Positions 1-7,791 of a stretch of DNA of 33,175 nt are shown in pieces. The stretch spans positions 1-33,175 of the forward strand of contig JAHEYW010000007.1 in NCBI GenBank assembly GCA_023251395.1, read 5' to 3'. The notes under the pieces were generated by a model. It was given only the letters and a program-made list of their open reading frames with translations, was not told the origin of the DNA and did no database searches. Position 1 is the first letter of the stretch; every line of letters starts with the position of its first letter. The position numbers were made by a program, and so were the translations under genes. The DNA comes from Bacteroidales bacterium (lineage in GTDB: Bacteria; Bacteroidota; Bacteroidia; Bacteroidales; VadinHA17).

Positions 1-999
1 ATAAATAAAAACAGGATCAAAGTTTATATCCCACTTACGGTGGTGGTACTTTTAGTTCTTGCAGGTGCATATTATTGGTACCGTGATTATTCTATGTACA
101 TAACAACCGATGATGCTCATGTAGATGCTGATAATGTAACCGTTAGTTCAAAGATCCTTGGCAGGATCTCTAATCTTTATGCAAATGAAAGTGATGTTGT
201 CAGACAAGGTACCCTTCTGGCTGATCTCGACAGCTCAGATCTCGTAGCCCAAAGAAATCAGGCGTTTGCAGTAAAAGCACAGGCGATTGCCAGTCTTTCG
301 CAGGCTGAGGTGAAATACAATTCTGATCAGAAGAGCATCAGGGTTCTTGAAATAAATCTTGAGAGAGCAAATGAGGATCTGGAAAGAGCTAAAAAGCAAT
401 CGGAAGGTGGTGTGATAACTGCTGAACAATTTGACCACATTAAGAAAGCCGCTGAAGGCGCCGCCGCACAACTTGACGCTGCAAAAGCTCAACTTTCAGT
501 CTCAAAATCAACGATATCTACTGCTTCTGCTGCGGTTGAAACTGCAAACTCACAGATCAGGGTTTTAGATACTCAAATCAGGAATACAAGGCTTTATGCA
601 CCTGCAGATGGCATAGTTGCAAAAAGATGGTTGCTGCCAGGTGATGTGGTACAACCAAGCCAGTCTGTATTTACATTGACGATGAGTAAAAAGATATGGA
701 TTATTGCTTTTCTCGAAGAAACAAATATTATTGAAGTGCATAACGGACAGGATGTCAGATTCACACTGGATGCCTTTCCGGGTATCAGGTTCACCGGTAA
801 AATATTTCTTATTGGCTCAAGCACAGCTTCTGTATTTTCCTTAATTCCGGCAAATAATGCATCCGGCAACTTCACAAAAGTGACTCAAAGAATACCAGTC
901 AGAATATCTATTGACAGCTCAGACAGCAAGAAGGATATAGCTTCATTTAATATACTTTCCGGAATGTCTGCGGTTGTAAAGATTATCAGGAGTAAATAA
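1..999 (+). CDS. HlyD/EmrA-family membrane fusion protein of a multidrug efflux pump (5' partial)
   Basis: This is a periplasmic adaptor linking an inner-membrane exporter to an outer-membrane channel. The frame is open from base 1, so the true start lies upstream. A GTG at 40 is in frame but would cut into the membrane anchor, which begins with IKVYIPLTVVVLLVL in the upstream codons. After the anchor comes a biotinyl-lipoyl-like half (TTDDAHVDADNV, then VRQGTLLADLD), a long Ala/Gln/Lys/Glu-rich alpha-hairpin over roughly residues 70-180 of the visible part, the second lipoyl half (RLYAPADGIVAKRWLLPGDVV) and a beta-barrel region (GQDVRFTLDAFPGIRFTGKI). This is the EmrA layout. Its TAA shares one base with the ATG of the EmrB-like gene, and a TolC-like gene follows, so the three form one operon. 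The transported substrate cannot be read from sequence. Confidence 0.93.
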   Translation: MNKNRIKVYIPLTVVVLLVLAGAYYWYRDYSMYITTDDAHVDADNVTVSSKILGRISNLYANESDVVRQGTLLADLDSSDLVAQRNQAFAVKAQAIASLSQAEVKYNSDQKSIRVLEINLERANEDLERAKKQSEGGVITAEQFDHIKKAAEGAAAQLDAAKAQLSVSKSTISTASAAVETANSQIRVLDTQIRNTRLYAPADGIVAKRWLLPGDVVQPSQSVFTLTMSKKIWIIAFLEETNIIEVHNGQDVRFTLDAFPGIRFTGKIFLIGSSTASVFSLIPANNASGNFTKVTQRIPVRISIDSSDSKKDIASFNILSGMSAVVKIIRSK

Positions 1000-2627
1000 T
1001 GGCCAGAAGATTATCGACAACACATCGGGTAAGAAGCCTGGTTCGCAGACGTAGCGCCATTTTCCACCCAAAACATGATTCATACAAGTGGTTGCTGCTT
1101 GCCAATGTCATGCTGGGAACATTTATGGCGGTTCTCGATGCGACAATTGTAAATGTCGGTTTGCCAAAAATAATGGCCTCATTCGGTGTAAGTCTTGACA
1201 AAATAGAATGGGTAATTACTGCCTACATGTTGTCAATGGCTGTTGCACTTCCCACATCCGGATGGCTTGCTGATAAATTTGGTTATAAGAAATTATATTT
1301 CATCGGTTTATTTCTTTTCACTCTGGGATCAATGCTATGCGGAAGGTCTACAGACGAAAACATGCTTATTATCTCAAGGGTTATCCAGGGCCTTGGTGCG
1401 GGAACGATACAGCCACTTGGTATGGCTATCATAACAAGGGAATTTCCTCCAAACCAGAGAGGCTTTGCTCTTGGGTTCTGGGGAATTTCTGCAGCTGCAT
1501 CCGTGTCATTCGGACCTCTTATCGGAGGCTTCTTGATCGACCATTTCAGCTGGCCATTGATTTTTGATGTAAATATTCCTATTGGTATCCTGGCAATGCT
1601 TTTTACCCTGATCATTCAGGGTGAATATATTAATCCTAAAATCAGAAGCTTCGATGTTGCCGGTTTCATTTCAGTCACTATTTTTCTTCCGCTTACGCTT
1701 TATACCCTTTCTCAGGGAAATGCAGCAACTAATTCACAGGGCTGGCATGCTCCTTATATTTTAGCTTGCGGGGCTATAAGTTTGATTGCATTGGCGGTAT
1801 TTCTTACCGCCGAATTAACAGTAAAAGAGCCATTATTGGACTTGAGACTACTTCTGAATCATAATTTCGGAATTGCTAACATAATACTTATTCTATTCAG
1901 CCTGGGTATGTTCGGAAGTACTTTTCTCCTTCCGGTATATCTTCAGAATTCGCTGGGTTATTCAGCGCTGCAATCCGGAAGAGTATTTCTACCTGTTGGA
2001 ATTATTCAGGGTATCATGGCTCCGATCACAGGTAAAATATCTGACAGGTTGAATCCAAAGTTCCCACTGATCCTGGGTGTTTTGCTTTTCGCATTCAGCT
2101 TTTACCTTAATTCAAACCTTTCATGGCTTACCGAACATAGCTTTATTATGCTGACACTTTATCTCCGGGGTCTTGCTATGGGGTTGATGTTTACCTCACT
2201 TACCACTGTATCCATGCTTGATATCCCCAGGGAGAAAATGGCGCAGGCTTCTGCAATAACCAATTCTATCAGACAGCTCGGTGGCAGCCTTGGTGTGGCA
2301 TTTCTTGCAACAATGCTTACCGCAAGAGTTACATATCATTCGCAGATATTTGGTGAATCCGTCAAACCCGGCACTGAATTATATCAGAAGACAATTGACA
2401 ACATGAAACATCATATTGTATATGAGGCTGGTGCAGCACCTTCAAACGCGACAAGGCTGGGGCAAAGCATGCTGCTTACAAACCTTGGCAAACAGGCATA
2501 TATTGAAGGTATAAACGACGACTTCCTGATCGCAGGATTAATAACACTTACCGGTTTAATTCCAGTTTTCTTCCTTCATACTAAAAAGAAACAAACAAAT
2601 ACAGAAAATATCGTTACACATGAATAG
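999..2627 (+). CDS. DHA2-family (EmrB/QacA) drug:H+ antiporter, MFS
   Basis: This is an inner-membrane proton-driven exporter with the 14-segment DHA2 layout and the usual length for the family (542 residues). Visible marks are the first helix with FMAVLDATIVNVGLPKI (the DHA2 motif D1), the motif-A loop GWLADKFGYKKLYFIG, RVIQGLGAGTIQPLGMAII, and motif C in segment 5 (GFWGISAAASVSFGPLIGGFL). A basic cytoplasmic N-terminus of about 28 residues (MARRLSTTHRVRSLVRRR) precedes helix 1. The start ATG overlaps the stop of the adaptor gene (TAATG) and the 3' end overlaps the TolC-like gene by 8 bases, so translation is probably coupled. With the neighbours it should form an EmrAB-TolC-type tripartite pump. 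Substrate unknown. Confidence 0.95.
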   Translation: MARRLSTTHRVRSLVRRRSAIFHPKHDSYKWLLLANVMLGTFMAVLDATIVNVGLPKIMASFGVSLDKIEWVITAYMLSMAVALPTSGWLADKFGYKKLYFIGLFLFTLGSMLCGRSTDENMLIISRVIQGLGAGTIQPLGMAIITREFPPNQRGFALGFWGISAAASVSFGPLIGGFLIDHFSWPLIFDVNIPIGILAMLFTLIIQGEYINPKIRSFDVAGFISVTIFLPLTLYTLSQGNAATNSQGWHAPYILACGAISLIALAVFLTAELTVKEPLLDLRLLLNHNFGIANIILILFSLGMFGSTFLLPVYLQNSLGYSALQSGRVFLPVGIIQGIMAPITGKISDRLNPKFPLILGVLLFAFSFYLNSNLSWLTEHSFIMLTLYLRGLAMGLMFTSLTTVSMLDIPREKMAQASAITNSIRQLGGSLGVAFLATMLTARVTYHSQIFGESVKPGTELYQKTIDNMKHHIVYEAGAAPSNATRLGQSMLLTNLGKQAYIEGINDDFLIAGLITLTGLIPVFFLHTKKKQTNTENIVTHE

Positions 2628-3963
2628 TTTTCCAAAAATAAAAATATTGGTAATCACTGCAGTTTTACTGGCAATCTCAGGCAATCCTGCATTCTGTGTC
2701 TCATATAAAAACTCTGAGGCCGATGTGTCATCCGATTCGCTTTCACTCAAAGAAATAATAGCGGAGGTAATCAAAAATCATCCTTCCATTAAAGGTGTTG
2801 AGGAGACCCTCAATAATGCAGACGCAAGAATCGGTCTGGCGAAAACAGGCAGTTATCCACAGGTCGACCTGGGAGCCAATTATTCGTTCCTCGGTCCGGT
2901 AACAAAGATATCAATCCCTAACATGGGGACTTTTCAACTATATCCTCAAAATAACTATTCTGCTTCAGTCAATTTCCGTGAGGTCATTTATGATTTCGGA
3001 AGAACACGGCAAAGCATAGCAGTTGAAACTGAAAGCAAGACAATTGGTGAAAAGACTCTTGATCAGGCCAGACAAAAACTATCAGCCGCTACAATAAATA
3101 ATTTCTACACTATAGCTTTTTTGCAGGATGCAATAATAATAAAGGATGAACAACTTGCAGCCCTGAAGGAACATCTCAGATATGTAGAGACACTTAAGTC
3201 GACTGGCTCAGCAAATGACTATCAGATTCTCTCGACCAAAGTCAAAATTTCCACTGTCGAGAGTCAGAAGGTAGATATAATAGCTTCATTGACAATGCAG
3301 CAATCATATCTCAACTGTCTTCTGGGTCTTAGCGAAAAAAATGTACCAGTGGTAAAAAAGGAACTCTATGTTAATCCTCCTGTTGTTCCGAGTGATTCTC
3401 TTCTGTCGTTCGCTTACAGGAACAGGGATGAGATTCTTATAAACAATGACAAGGTAAAACTTGCACAGTTGAGATATGATCTTGTAAAGACTTCAAATAA
3501 ACCATATGTCAATTTCATGGCGAGCGGTGGTGCAAAAAACGGGTACCTTCCTAATCTCAATGAACCAAAACCCAATTACGTACTTGGTGTAGGGTTTACA
3601 GTTCCTCTGTTCGACGGAATGAAGACTAAATACAATCTTGCCCAGGCTGAATCTGCAATTCATTCTGTCGCAATAGATAATGAATCATTAAGACGAACTA
3701 TTACTTCTGATGTGATAGAAGCGGTTGCATACATGAATGCAGCTGTACAGAAGGTAAAGCAATTTGAATTACAACTTGAACAGGCACAAAAGGCGTATTC
3801 ACTGGCAGAAACAAGTTTCAAAGCCGGATCTATAACAAACCTTGATCTTCTGGATTCCAATACTGCAGTTTCAGAGAGTATGCTGATGCTCCTTAAGGCA
3901 AGGATTGATTATGCCGCAAGCATTTACAGGCTCAAGGCTGCCCTAGGAGAAAGGCTTTATTAA
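2620..3963 (+). CDS. TolC-family outer-membrane efflux channel
   Basis: The 447-residue product has a Sec signal peptide (hydrophobic ILVITAVLLAISG, cleavage probably near residue 27) and two homologous halves typical of the outer-membrane efflux protein family. The first half starts at SLSLKEIIAEVIKNHPSIKG and contains NNADARIGLAKTGSYPQVDLGANYS. The second half contains RNRDEILINNDKVKLAQLRYDLVKTSNKPYVNFMA, written here only as a landmark near residues 268-302, followed by VGFTVPLFDGMKTKYNLAQAE. The C-terminal TSFKAGSITNLDLLDSN is the characteristic final coiled-coil turn. It is the third gene of the efflux operon and overlaps the exporter gene by 8 bases. It would supply the outer-membrane exit duct. 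Confidence 0.93.
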   Translation: MNSFPKIKILVITAVLLAISGNPAFCVSYKNSEADVSSDSLSLKEIIAEVIKNHPSIKGVEETLNNADARIGLAKTGSYPQVDLGANYSFLGPVTKISIPNMGTFQLYPQNNYSASVNFREVIYDFGRTRQSIAVETESKTIGEKTLDQARQKLSAATINNFYTIAFLQDAIIIKDEQLAALKEHLRYVETLKSTGSANDYQILSTKVKISTVESQKVDIIASLTMQQSYLNCLLGLSEKNVPVVKKELYVNPPVVPSDSLLSFAYRNRDEILINNDKVKLAQLRYDLVKTSNKPYVNFMASGGAKNGYLPNLNEPKPNYVLGVGFTVPLFDGMKTKYNLAQAESAIHSVAIDNESLRRTITSDVIEAVAYMNAAVQKVKQFELQLEQAQKAYSLAETSFKAGSITNLDLLDSNTAVSESMLMLLKARIDYAASIYRLKAALGERLY

Positions 3964-4140
3964 TTTCGGATTTCGAATTTCGGATTGGCTTCGCCGAGCT
4001 CGCCTGCGGCCCGGTTGCGGATTGATGATTGCGGCTTTGTCCACCGCAGCCTTCTTTGAGAACCGCAGCTTCAGCAAAGGTTCTGGCGAAGGTGGATTGC
4101 GGATTGGAGTCTTCTGACTTCGGACAATATTGATCTCTTA
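3964..4140. repeat. GC-richer intergenic repeat-like element with nested inverted repeats
   Basis: Between the TolC-type gene and the convergent FGGY gene lies a stretch that is clearly GC-richer than its surroundings. ATTTCGGATT occurs at 3963-3972 and 3977-3986. TTGCGGATT occurs at 4015-4023 and again near 4097-4105. Inverted pairs TCCACC/GGTGGA (near 4040 and 4090) enclose AGAACC/GGTTCT (near 4050 and 4079), giving an imperfect palindrome of about 55 bases. This could be a REP-like dispersed element or a bidirectional terminator; there is no U-run. A coding role looks unlikely. Confidence 0.45.
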
Positions 4141-4147
4141 AAACAAA

Positions 4148-5533
4148 TTATCCCCTTCCAACTGTACATTCTTTCAGATCAATTTCAAGCCGGGGTGTAT
4201 CCTCTTTAAATACCGAATTATATATCAAATGTGCAACCCCAAGTCCTGAGATATATTTATAGTCAGTTGTAAAAACCCTCAGATGAGGATACGAACTTGC
4301 TATAAGTTTAACAAACAGATCATTCGCTGAAAATCTACCTGCAAGAATCAGGCTATTCAGATTTTCGTTTTCGGGGATCACAAGGTTTATTGAATCCAGG
4401 GTCATATCAGCAAGCTCAATCATAAGTTGATGATATGCTTCAACAAAATGATCAAATTCAAATAAATCCGGATCTTCCTTTAGTTCCCTGGGATAAGCGC
4501 CATCTTTCAAAAAAACTTGTTTATCACGGAACTTAATACTAAGTTTATTAAAGAGTCTTATATCTGGTTTAATAAGCTTAAAACTGTCAGTCTGAATTTT
4601 AAAATACCGGCTCATTTTATCAAGTACCGAATCGTGAAGCTGGCCCAGGGCATATCTTGACGATTTAATCTGTTTCATATCATGACTTAGGTAACAGAAG
4701 CAACCGTTAGCCAGTTGAAAATCTGTAAGCCTCTCATCATTAAATGGATTCAGACTTATAAATTCGTCTCCGGTTAATACAAGGATGAATTCACCTGTAC
4801 CCGATCCGGACAAGGGGACGAGTGATGCAGGAGTGCGCTGTAATCCTGATCCGACAAAAATATTCTTTCCTTCTATTTTAATTTCTATTGCTTCACCAGA
4901 GGGTTTAAAATCTGGAAACGGAAGAGATTCATCCCTTACCCATTTGTGATAGTTCATAATGTCAAAATCCCAAAGGGCTGAATAACAACCGACTGATGTC
5001 AACTCGGAATTCATCATTCCGGAAAGTGAATATGACAGGTATTGCGGTAAATGAAGAATATTTCTTGTCCTTGAAAACTGTTCAGGATTTGTATGTTTAA
5101 ACCATAAAATCTGGATACCGGAATTATTCATCCCCATTGCGGGTGATCCAGTCTGAAGACAGAATTCTTCTTTGCCGCCATACCTTTCATATAATAGTCC
5201 AGGAATACTTATATCAATAGGTTTCGATTGGTTGTAAAGCTGATTCAGTGGTTTTCCATGCGAATCCAGGAACACAACGGCCGGACCATATGTTGTGAAA
5301 TTGACAGCAATCAAATCCCAGATTGATGAATGAATAAGATTGGAAACAGATTTTTTAACCCATTTTTCAATCATCTCTATATCGTCGCATTCAAATCCAT
5401 CCTCGTCTTTGATCATCGGAAATTTTTCCTCATACTCTTCAATCAATATGAGTCCATGATTAAACATCAGTAACTTCTTACTGAACTTCCCGATTTCAAA
5501 GACTGCTATAACCTTTTCCTTCATAGTTTTCAT
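4148..5533 (-). CDS. FGGY-family carbohydrate kinase homologue with degenerate active site (putative pseudokinase)
   Basis: The 461-residue protein has the FGGY sugar-kinase architecture at full length and the Bacteroidetes-style stretch FISLNPFNDERLT followed by CFCYLSH, so the fold is recognisable. The residues that do chemistry are changed. The N-terminal phosphate loop reads FEIGKFSKK (residues 12-20), where relatives have an Asp and Thr/Asn (FDIGKTNKK type). The GxHD catalytic-base motif reads GLQRTPASLVP, with Arg233 in place of the Asp. The STGTW loop reads LTGDEF (253-258). I infer that phosphotransfer is lost or altered. The frame itself is clean. A DUF169-type gene lies 71 bases upstream on the same strand and may be co-transcribed. 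Start: ATG at 5533; a second ATG at 5524 is equally plausible. The family call is firmer than the activity call. Confidence 0.8.
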   Translation of the reverse strand: MKTMKEKVIAVFEIGKFSKKLLMFNHGLILIEEYEEKFPMIKDEDGFECDDIEMIEKWVKKSVSNLIHSSIWDLIAVNFTTYGPAVVFLDSHGKPLNQLYNQSKPIDISIPGLLYERYGGKEEFCLQTGSPAMGMNNSGIQILWFKHTNPEQFSRTRNILHLPQYLSYSLSGMMNSELTSVGCYSALWDFDIMNYHKWVRDESLPFPDFKPSGEAIEIKIEGKNIFVGSGLQRTPASLVPLSGSGTGEFILVLTGDEFISLNPFNDERLTDFQLANGCFCYLSHDMKQIKSSRYALGQLHDSVLDKMSRYFKIQTDSFKLIKPDIRLFNKLSIKFRDKQVFLKDGAYPRELKEDPDLFEFDHFVEAYHQLMIELADMTLDSINLVIPENENLNSLILAGRFSANDLFVKLIASSYPHLRVFTTDYKYISGLGVAHLIYNSVFKEDTPRLEIDLKECTVGRG

Positions 5534-5604
5534 TAAACATGAGATGCCAAAGAAAATATACCTTTATCAATATTTGAAATTAATTCGGATTTTTACCACA
5601 GGAT

Positions 5605-6351
5605 TCAGGATATCCTTTTCTGAACCTCTTTCCATGAATCTGTGATAAGGAAACTCTCGTCCATATAATTTACCATTTTGAGGAATTTCACCATCGGAAC
5701 AGCAAATGAAAGTATCCCCGGTTTTACACACGGACGTGCAGAGACATCAAACATCCCGATGACAGACCTGGGGTTTTCAGAATCTTTTTCAAGGTACGGA
5801 TAATGCACAATCGCCCCACAACCAGCACCAAAGGGCGCAATGGTGCTGTTATTGTCTGTCTGATCAAATCCGGAAAGAGTGAATAGACCGGAAAGTACAT
5901 CAGGCGTCACAAAAAAGATCACTACATCCGGATAATCATTTTCTACGAGGTTATCCCATCTTTTAAAGACGATGTATTTTCCTGAAATGCCGATCTTCTT
6001 TTGATTTCTCATTATCTCCCTTACAATCTCCGGTGTTCTCTTGTATCTCTCCCCTTCCATCTCATTTTCAATCCCACAAGAAAGAAAATATTCAAAATTT
6101 GGACGTATGGATTCAGAGAAACCCAGATATCTTTTAGCACCGCTGCAATTCAGAGATTCCTTGCTGAAGGCAAGCGATTCCCCTGAAAACACTTTCTTAA
6201 GTTGACATATAATGCAGTGCCGTTTGCTATCTGGCTGCAAAATATTGACATTCTCAGGTTTGTCGGAGTAATAAAAAGTAATTGGAAGTTCTGTATTGTT
6301 GAAATACTTTTTCCACTGATTTATAAAATGAAGTTTAATGAGTGCGTCCAT
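5605..6351 (-). CDS. DUF169 family protein
   Basis: The product of about 248 residues resembles the DUF169 family, cytosolic proteins of unknown biochemical function often seen near redox or metal genes. Visible features are the N-terminal INQWKKYFNNTELPITFYYSD, a C-x2-C pair (RHCIICQLKKVF), the segment RYLGFSESI, a second Cys in YFLSCGIENE, VVIFFVTPDVLSGLF, the Gly/Cys-rich FGAGCGAIVHYPYL and a C-terminal MFDVSARPCVKPGILSFAVPM. I chose the ATG at 6351, because extending further upstream adds an unrelated hydrophobic stretch and runs into the divergent transporter gene. The conserved cysteines suggest metal or cofactor binding, but this is only inference. The FGGY gene follows 71 bases downstream. 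Confidence 0.75.
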   Translation of the reverse strand: MDALIKLHFINQWKKYFNNTELPITFYYSDKPENVNILQPDSKRHCIICQLKKVFSGESLAFSKESLNCSGAKRYLGFSESIRPNFEYFLSCGIENEMEGERYKRTPEIVREIMRNQKKIGISGKYIVFKRWDNLVENDYPDVVIFFVTPDVLSGLFTLSGFDQTDNNSTIAPFGAGCGAIVHYPYLEKDSENPRSVIGMFDVSARPCVKPGILSFAVPMVKFLKMVNYMDESFLITDSWKEVQKRIS

Positions 6352-6424
6352 AAAATAAAAGGCAAATAATATTAATTTTACCGACCCGTAATAAACGGGA
6401 TTAAATATAAGAAATGATTTTAAA

Positions 6425-7327
6425 ATGAGTTTTATTGAATCCCATTTAGGTGAATTTGCTGCACTACTTACAGCTTTTTTCTGGACTATCACCTCACTTT
6501 CATTTGAATCTGCAGGAAACAAAGTAGGATCCCTTGCAGTAAATGTTCTCAGGCTGTTATTGGGATTTTTGTTTCTCAGTATTTTTAATTTATTAAGAAG
6601 AGGAATGGTTTTGCCATTTGATGCCAGTGCTCAAAACTGGATATGGCTGACTCTTTCTGGCCTTGTTGGATTTGTTTTCGGAGATCTGTTGCTCTTCAAA
6701 GCCTACACAGTTATCGGATCTAGGTTTTCAATGCTGATCATGACTCTCGTCCCCCCACTTACAACCTTTTTCGGGTGGATAATAATAGGCGAAAGACTCA
6801 GGTTGATCCATTTTGCCGGTATGGCGCTTACATTTTCTGGAATTGCACTGGCTATATTTAACAGGAACGGTAAAGGTGAAAAGTTCTCTCTCAAACTTGA
6901 TTCCAAAGGAATTCTTCTGGCTGTGGGAGGCGCAATTGGCCAGGCGCTTGGTATGGTTCTCAGCAAACTGGGACTAGGTGATTATGATCCGTTTGCAGCA
7001 ACACAGATCAGGATCATAGCTGGTATTGCAGGTTTTACCATCCTGACCACAATTCTTTCACGATGGAAAAACATCCTTAGCGCCACACGAAACAGGTCAG
7101 GCATGTCAGCGATAACACTTGGTGCCTTTTTCGGACCATTTCTTGGAGTTTCATTTTCACTTATTGCAGTGAAATACACGGAGGCAGGTATAGCCGCAAC
7201 AATCATGGCGCTTGTCCCTGTGTTGATAATTCCACCAGCAGTAATGCTGCAAAAGGAAAAAGTTACTCTTCCAGAGATTATTGGTGCAATAATAAGTGTG
7301 GCAGGTGTTGCCGTGTTCTTCCTGTAA
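6425..7327 (+). CDS. EamA-domain (DMT superfamily) transporter
   Basis: This is a 300-residue inner-membrane protein with ten predicted hydrophobic segments in two five-helix EamA repeats, the normal size for the drug/metabolite transporter family. The first repeat runs from GEFAALLTAFFWTITSLSFE to the fifth helix at FAGMALTFSGIALAIF, including the conserved ALVPP-like LVPPLTTFFGWIIIGERL. The second repeat begins at GILLAVGGAIGQALGMVLSK and ends with the family-typical helix 9-10 pair (ALVPVLIIPPAVMLQKEKVTLPEIIGA, near residues 259-285) and GVAVFFL. The gene is divergent from the DUF169 gene across a 73-base gap that must hold both promoters. The ArfB-type gene starts 13 bases after its stop, so the two may share a transcript. 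Substrate not predictable. Confidence 0.9.
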   Translation: MSFIESHLGEFAALLTAFFWTITSLSFESAGNKVGSLAVNVLRLLLGFLFLSIFNLLRRGMVLPFDASAQNWIWLTLSGLVGFVFGDLLLFKAYTVIGSRFSMLIMTLVPPLTTFFGWIIIGERLRLIHFAGMALTFSGIALAIFNRNGKGEKFSLKLDSKGILLAVGGAIGQALGMVLSKLGLGDYDPFAATQIRIIAGIAGFTILTTILSRWKNILSATRNRSGMSAITLGAFFGPFLGVSFSLIAVKYTEAGIAATIMALVPVLIIPPAVMLQKEKVTLPEIIGAIISVAGVAVFFL

Positions 7328-7340
7328 ATTGAAAAAAACC

Positions 7341-7760
7341 ATGACGCCTTACGAGCTTAAAACAAGGAAACTTGAAGGAGAATTCATTTTTCAGACATCA
7401 CGAAGTGGCGGTCCGGGTGGACAGAATGTAAATAAGGTAAGTACAAAAGTCGAGCTAAGATTCAATATCTCCGGTACCACTTTGCTGTCGGACGGAGAAA
7501 AGAACCTGATATTTAAGAAACTTAAAAATAAAATTAACAAAGAATCTGAACTGATCCTGGTTTCACAATCCGAAAGAACCCAGCTTCTGAATAAACAGAA
7601 TGTGATAGAAAAGTTTTATGATCTTGTTGCAAAAGCGTTAACGACTCCTGTTAAGCGAAGGGCTACAAGACCTACTTTATCATCTCAGTTGAAACGGATT
7701 GAGACAAAAAAAATACGTGGTCAGGTAAAAATAACGAGGCGGAGATTTGATCCTGAATGA
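7341..7760 (+). CDS. arfB: ArfB-type peptidyl-tRNA hydrolase (RF-1 domain ribosome rescue factor)
   Basis: This short release-factor-like protein (139 residues) has the catalytic GGQ motif in SGGPGGQNVNKVSTKVEL, immediately followed by the conserved basic RF-1 core. It lacks the codon-recognition domain of RF1/RF2. The C-terminal tail is strongly basic (VKRRATRPTLSSQLKRIETK then GQVKITRRRF), as in ArfB/YaeJ, where the tail enters the empty mRNA channel of stalled ribosomes. The likely role is hydrolysis of peptidyl-tRNA on non-stop ribosomes. The ATG at 7341 was chosen because the homologous region starts right there; a GTG at 7296 would lie inside the upstream transporter gene. The spacing of 13 bases suggests co-transcription with that gene, probably without functional linkage. 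Confidence 0.92.
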   Translation: MTPYELKTRKLEGEFIFQTSRSGGPGGQNVNKVSTKVELRFNISGTTLLSDGEKNLIFKKLKNKINKESELILVSQSERTQLLNKQNVIEKFYDLVAKALTTPVKRRATRPTLSSQLKRIETKKIRGQVKITRRRFDPE

Positions 7761-7791
7761 GTTATCATAAAGAGGAATGGCTTGTACTTTT

